In this document: positions 58,550-64,000 of the stretch, one piece after another
Layout: the number at the start of each line of letters is the position of its first letter
Numbering within the stretch: the stretch's first letter is position 1
Assembly (NCBI GenBank): GCA_903813345.2
Contig: CAIIXF020000010.1
Span: forward strand, 15,244,181-15,308,180
Direction of reading: 5' to 3'
Length of the DNA stretch: 64,000 nt
Origin: Owenia fusiformis
Taxonomy: Eukaryota > Annelida > Polychaeta > Sabellida > Oweniidae
The notes under the pieces: generated by a model
Databases searched by the model: none
Seen by the model: the letters and a program-made list of their open reading frames with translations, nothing else
What the model was told of the DNA's origin: nothing
Position numbers and translations under genes: made by a program

Positions 58550-59120
58550 GTTCAATTCAATTCAATTTTTATTTATTTCATAATTCTTATATAATATACA
58601 CTATAAAAAAAAGCCGCTCCCTAGTGGGTATATGTTGCGGTTTAATAGAAATTATTAAAATGACATCTAGACTACATATAAAAGAAAACACTTATATTAT
58701 GTTACATGTAGGTATATAAAAATGGTATTAATAATTTATCTAAGGATGTACAATGTAAAATGTTACAAAAATCAGGTACCAGTATAAAATTAACAATACA
58801 GTATGATATTGGTATTATACATTATCGATAGATGAGTAGTTTTTTTTAAGAAGATTTGAAAATATTTAGAGTGGAGCATTTTTTAATATCATGTGGTAGA
58901 ACATTCCAAAGATTAGGACCTAGATAGCGAAGGGAAAGTTTAGAGCATTTAGGGATATGAAAATAATGCAATTGTCTTGTGTAATGATGATGAATATAAT
59001 GTTGATATCAAACAAGTCTTGAAATAGATTTTTTGGAAGACTGGGGTGCTTATTAAAGATTTTGTATATGAACTGACCTGTACAATATCTGTTACTAACT
59101 TCTAACTTCTTGTACTAGAT
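58550..59120 (-). pseudogene. Non-LTR retrotransposon ORF2 C terminus and 3' tail
   Basis: Minus-strand frames contain GQFIYKIFNKHPSLPKNLF and, after a frame change, KLSLRYLGPNLWNVLPHDIK with FKSS and a stop at 58846-58848. The G-P-x-x-W-N-x-L-P motif is typical of the ORF2 end in RTE/jockey/CR1-type elements. A 3' region of about 300 bases ends in a TTGAATTGAATTGAA tail, next to another RT fragment. Confidence 0.72.
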
Positions 59121-60122
59121 TCCATATCCAGTACTACCTGTTGTATGTTGGGAGCTTCAAACGACCCAAGATAAGAGCCAGCTCAAGTTGTTTCCGCGAA
59201 TTCAAGATGCGAAAATAATTTGTATGGATAGTGTATCTTGATACCATTTTTTATGAAAGATCATGACACTGTATAAAAATGACAGTTTCAAAATGCTGTG
59301 GATAGGCTTAAAAATGTTAACTCATTAACGGTAAGGTCTGTTTCAATATATATATCTGTTTTCTAATGTCACATACAGGCTTTCAACAGATGTACTTATA
59401 TTCATAACATCAATATCTTTCAAGTAAAACACCAAACTTTCAAAGTAGTACAATTCCATTTCCATGGGCCAAATCATGTGGAAATCAACAATATGGCTTT
59501 TCTTATCACAGGTCAAATCAGGGGGAAAATGAAACGTCCCCCAGCAGTGGCATAGCGTGGGTATTTTGTGAGTGTAGGCCACAAGTGAGTGAACCGAACA
59601 AGCTTTGCGGGGGGTTTGGGAGGTTATCCCCCTCCCAAGTAAATTTGAAAATGAGATTGCATTTGAAGCGTTCTGGGCTTATTGACCATGTTAATCCTAT
59701 ATATTTAATAACGATGAACTCATTTTTAAAAAATCACTGTTTCTCTAAATTTTGAGAGTACGCCATGGCGTTTTATGCGTATACTACATGAAGCTGCCCA
59801 GAATTGAACATACAATAGTCTAATATTCGAAGCATATTTTGAATTTATCCTGTACCAGGACTAGTCCTGGTACGGGATAAATTTTGAATAGTTTGAATTG
59901 TCACACTGACACTAAAAGGATCAAGAAGAAGAGGCCGCCAATGATGACATCATTTGTTTGTAATTTTTGACCAATGAGAGATGTATGTCATATCGATATA
60001 GGTTTACATTATAAGGGTAGACTAAGTCATCTTTGAATGCCTGGGTTGTCTAAAAAATAAAATAAATAAAAAAAAATAAAAATTTAGGATCAGGATCAAA
60101 AATAAATAGATTTTATACTCAC

Positions 60123-60430
60123 TTGGACTACATTTTCTCCAACAAAAATCAGAACTGAGAGCAAACAAATAAACACTTGGTTGTAATGTGTAACAATTTT
60201 TTAAATTATATCAAAATCCTTTCAACTAAATATCCATATTTGTACTCCAAATTTTTCCAAGACATTCTAACCGACCTCCATTTTGGAATTATAGCTTGAC
60301 CTTTTGACCTAAACTATTAATCCGCGTATGGTATAAATCATGTAACGCTGTCTTATTAAGGTCACTGACTGTTTGATCATATATATAAAACATTACTTCA
60401 AACTATTTGAGTATTTTCCTTCCTTCAAAC
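60123..60430 (-). promoter_or_regulatory. Candidate 5' untranslated exon of TTLL
   Basis: A strong donor CCAA|GTGAGT on the minus strand at 60122-60121. It would pair with the acceptor at 57513-57512 through a 2.6-kb intron. Placed by motif only; the transcription start is a guess from the promoter-like bases near 60.5 kb. Confidence 0.3.
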
Positions 60431-60525
60431 TAATCAGGGGAACCCTATATTGATAAATACTAATAGAACTAGATTATTTGGCGAAAAAACATGATATTTA
60501 CTCCCAAACTATTTCCTTCAATTTG

Positions 60526-60550
60526 ATTGGCTAATCGTTGCCGAGCTAAC
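60526..60550 (-). promoter_or_regulatory. X-box-like site next to a CCAAT box
   Basis: On the minus strand GTTAGCTCGGCAAC (60550-60537) fits the RFX X-box GTNRCC-N-RGYAAC with one mismatch, and AGCCAATC follows at 60533-60526. RFX X-boxes drive many cilium genes, which suits a TTLL6-type enzyme. Short motifs can occur by chance. Confidence 0.35.
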
Positions 60551-61192
60551 TATATGGCTTGCGAGTCCAGTTATTCAAGTGTCATATTCAGGAAAACAGT
60601 GTTGTTTACAGAATACACCTTGGTTTTATATTAATTAAATGATTTTAACACGCTATATTGCATATTCAATATTTCTTAAACTAATTGTTGAATTTTTATA
60701 CGAGATTTGGGAGTATCTCAAAATAGACCAACCATAATATGAATAGATAAACTGCTTTTTTTTACAGCATCCGTGTTTTCTTGAATCAATTAAAAATTGT
60801 GTGACAAAAACTATACTGTCTAAAATAGCTTCATCATCCGGATTCATTTTTATCTTTTTATCCTTGATACTGTCAAATTATTTAAAACACTTTTCTTACC
60901 CACAAAAGTATGGCGAAAGACAAAGAAACCCTCAAATGAAAATCCAAACAAATATGTGTAGGCTAGTAATTTTGCGCATTGTTACTTCAATTAGCAGACG
61001 CTAAATAAAATATTGAAAATATTGGATAGCTCTATCAGTCAGTCAGTAGCCTAGTCTGTTACAATTCAGTACAGGTTTGTGTCCCTGTTATTTAATTTAG
61101 CTATAAATGTATCTGGAATGATAAATTGATAAATAATATGATACTGTAATTGTATAATACCAATGTTCATTCATAAAATATTAAATATAAAT

Positions 61193-61299
61193 TTTAGATT
61201 TGTCAACTTGTTGAGGGAAGATCAACTTCAAGATGTTCAGATCCAAGATTTCTGTAGAGAGAACATTACAGCTGGAAATGTGCAGACAACTTGCTCTAG
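61193..61299 (+). CDS. Possible first coding exon of a gene to the right
   Basis: Acceptor AAATTTTAG, then ATG at 61233 opening MFRSKISVERTLQLEMCRQL, then a donor CTAG|GTAACA at 61300. The peptide is not recognised and no next exon was identified. Confidence 0.3.
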
Positions 61300-62081
61300 G
61301 TAACATGGGTAATGTAAATGTATGGCTTGCTGAACTTGCATGACTAGATCATAAGTTTTTGACACTTAGACCTAACTGTTCAAGGTAAAACGATATTAGA
61401 CTGCCAATCAAATTCCTTGATCACTTTGATATGGCAGATCCATAAACAGCCGTCAATGGTTTTGGTTTTTGGACTAATAACAGAATTCTTATTTCATTCA
61501 GAAAATAAAATTCCAAACCTGGAATGAACAGTTCAGTTTCACCTTTTTTGTTTCAACCACCGATTAGCATATGTAAAAACCCGGTAATTTATTTTCAATT
61601 TCAATCTTTATTTTTCTTGCAAATGGTTGGGAGTTATAGTCTTTCCGCTCTTTGAATCCATTATATTTACCTTCCGATTTCTTTATTCTTTCCAGGTTTG
61701 TTGATCCATCAATTACTTTCGTAGGAACACGTAAAAATGTAATTTTGATCCAAAATTTAATTATTTGTTTACAATGGCCGCCATGTTGCCTAATCTCGAG
61801 GACTCAAAATTGGTTTCTTTTAAAAAAACCTACGAAATGATCGATCAACATCCCTTTTCTTATTCTGAGATGTTATTCATTATTTATATAACTTCTTTAT
61901 GTAGCTTTCTGTTCATTTTTGTATTCGATAACTTGTAACGTTTTGTAAAACATTTTTGTAAAGAGCTTTGAGACTAGTTCCGGCATTCTGGTTGGATAGT
62001 TTCTAGCAATACACAGGGCTATATTTTTCCGCTCGAATATTTCGAACTTCGCTTAAAGGAAATATCTTTGGGAACATTAAG

Positions 62082-62108
62082 ATGTCTGAAAACTCTGCTG
62101 TAACTCAG
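62082..62108 (+). CDS. Possible short first coding exon
   Basis: ATG in the context TTAAGATGTC opens MSENSAVTQ, followed at once by donor CAG|GTGAAT. Short N-terminal exons of this kind are common in animals, but there is no second exon in view to confirm it. Confidence 0.25.
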
Positions 62109-64000
62109 GTGAATATATTGAAAATTATTGTTAAGTTAGATAGCATAATTAATTCTTTGATTGAACTTTCCATGTTAAGTTAGTGTGATTAATTCACGGG
62201 AAAACTCCCTCATGGAACTTTTACTTTTATCCGTCCCTTGTTATTTTCTCCGAGGAAATGGGCCTTAAAGTGAGCCTACATGACATTCTGTCGTGTTATC
62301 CTCAACCGGGACATATTTGTAGCTATTTTTATTTCTTATATCGGGATTAATTTGAAGCTTTTGGTTTTAACTTCGAAATTAATTAAAACTCAATCATTCC
62401 CGTGCAAACTATTCATGAAGCACGTTGCTTTAATCTTAAACAAACTTCAGCATTTGATTCAAACAATGGAATTTCTTTCTCACTTTATAGAAACAATTGA
62501 AACAATTCTTTTAAATCATTGCTCTTTTAAATCAAAGCCAAGATTAATTAAATTTCAATTCTGAATTTGCACAATTAGAATTAATTCAAGGGCAGGGTTT
62601 TCCAGTATTGGGATCGAGCTTCGTGTGTGGACCCGGAGCCGTGACCATAGCGTGACTACACCGCATTTCAATCAATTCAGCTATTGTGCTTATAAGATTA
62701 CAAATTCATACGTAAAGATATTTTAATATCTATGCAATCTTCCATTTAAATTTCAATAAAGTCAAAATTCCAAAAAGCCTTTGAAGATTGGTTTTTGGAT
62801 TAAAAATGTTTCTATTACATGATTTAAAATTGCTCTTTTCCTACACATAAACGGCCCCGAAGTCGTTCTGGGTGCAGCCTATCACTAAAATGTGAATGAT
62901 CAAATGTTGCATAATCTTTGCACATCTCGTGTACATAGGACAAATATATCAAAAACTTGTAATCTTTAATAGTAGGATATAACTGTCAGTTTTCCAATCA
63001 AACACTCCCTTCAAAAATTATTCCATTTGTTCATTCTTACTTTAATTAGTTGGTTTGAAATCCTTTGTTTGGCCGTCGAAGGCTTACTTTAATTAGTTGA
63101 CCTTCATTGCATCATTAATATGTCATTGCCTTAATTGTGCCGTGATTTCAATATCTATCTCACCTTTTACCCGTGAAATCATGAACAATACAAAATTATA
63201 CCGTTTAATTGGAAAATCATTTTATTAGACTTATGTTCGCTAATATGTTTGTAAATCTGAAATTAGTTGTCATACTAATTACCACTTAATGGAAGTTCAT
63301 TAGCTTAAACATTCTCAATTGTGTGTTTACTCCACAGCATTACTCCTTAAACGCTCAAGTATTGATTATATAAATTCTTGATTTTGGGGATAATTGTCTT
63401 TATATTCATTGAGTGTTGTTTTTATATTTTATACATTTTTCTAACTTTATAATAAAAACATCGATATGCATATATGCTACTTTAATTGTCTGTTTTGTGT
63501 AGGTTTATTGTATTTGAAGAGCTCTGTAGGAATGCCCATTTAAATGTAAAATTCAATTATTAAAACCTATTGTCATAACTTCAAACATATCTTTACAACC
63601 CATCATTACATCATAGCTCCCAGCTATTCAATTCATGTCCTGGATCCATACTATTCATCTATACAAATTGGGCCAAACCGTTACCTCACAAGTCCATTAT
63701 TTAATGACGGCTTAGTAGCTATCAGCTTGCCATACACACACGCCATCTTTTAAACCCTTATATAGTTATTCATTCTCACTTGTACCAGTTGGCTAGCCAT
63801 AATTATACGCCATCTATCTAAGCTGGTGAAAATATGCACATGTTCATACACGCCATCTTTTATACTATTTAGTTATCTACTATTTATATACGTATGACAT
63901 TGCACCTTATCAATATTAATTAACATATTATAATGCATAATTAAGCCCTTACATTTAATTACAAACATAATTTAGCCCTTACAAAGTTAATATCCAGTTA
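62109..64000. other. Right end, no supported feature
   Basis: Very AT-rich. The longest frame (62280-62564, plus) has no family features. CGCCATCT recurs near 63742, 63808 and 63850 but no element boundaries were found. Confidence 0.5.

Noticed and set aside
61773-61931. Plus-strand frame starting MAAMLPNLEDSKLVS
   Set aside because: Start context CGCCATGTTG is attractive, but the same CCGCCATNTTG string occurs in local repeats, and the frame ends in a hydrophobic low-complexity run without a splice site.

Overview
The window is AT-rich, intron-rich animal DNA with spliced genes, many short inverted-repeat elements and minisatellites. Repeat style (a satellite-bearing family ending in TGTCACCACC, GTAGCCAGG-type MITEs, CGGACGGACA-type tracts) suggests a marine invertebrate, possibly a lophotrochozoan, but the species cannot be fixed from sequence alone. 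There is no sign of a bacterial, viral or plasmid contig.

Three multi-exon genes were rebuilt from splice sites with consistent phase. (1) Bases 1-9907, plus strand, 5' end cut by the window: a membrane-anchored collagen-like protein. At least about 900 residues of uninterrupted Gly-X-Y, almost always with Thr or Ser and almost never Pro in the third place, are followed by six EGF-type modules, one transmembrane helix and a short acidic cytoplasmic tail. All eight introns are phase 1. (2) Bases 14158-26165, minus strand: a complete 583-residue SLC22-family organic ion transporter in ten coding exons, with a candidate 5' untranslated exon near 27.9 kb. (3) Bases 32723-57477, minus strand: a complete 1083-residue tubulin tyrosine ligase-like polyglutamylase of the TTLL6/TTLL13 type in 17 exons, with a candidate upstream exon near 60.1-60.4 kb and an X-box-like plus CCAAT motif pair near 60.5 kb. 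Genes 1 and 2 are convergent; genes 2 and 3 lie head to tail. Nothing indicates that the three work together: matrix/adhesion, solute transport and axonemal tubulin modification are separate jobs.

Introns and spacers carry a Tc1/mariner-type element with a transposase fragment (17.8-18.8 kb), several TA- or TTAA-flanked foldback elements, a SINE-like tRNA-derived piece, two degraded non-LTR retrotransposon pieces (58.4-59.1 kb) and about ten minisatellites. In two unrelated genes a minisatellite spans and multiplies a splice acceptor together with the first bases of its exon. The right end (57.5-64 kb) holds no confirmed gene, only two possible plus-strand first exons.

The most unusual item is gene 1: a Thr-rich collagen with a C-terminal membrane anchor, the reverse of the usual type II membrane collagens, with EGF modules that have lost their last disulphide.
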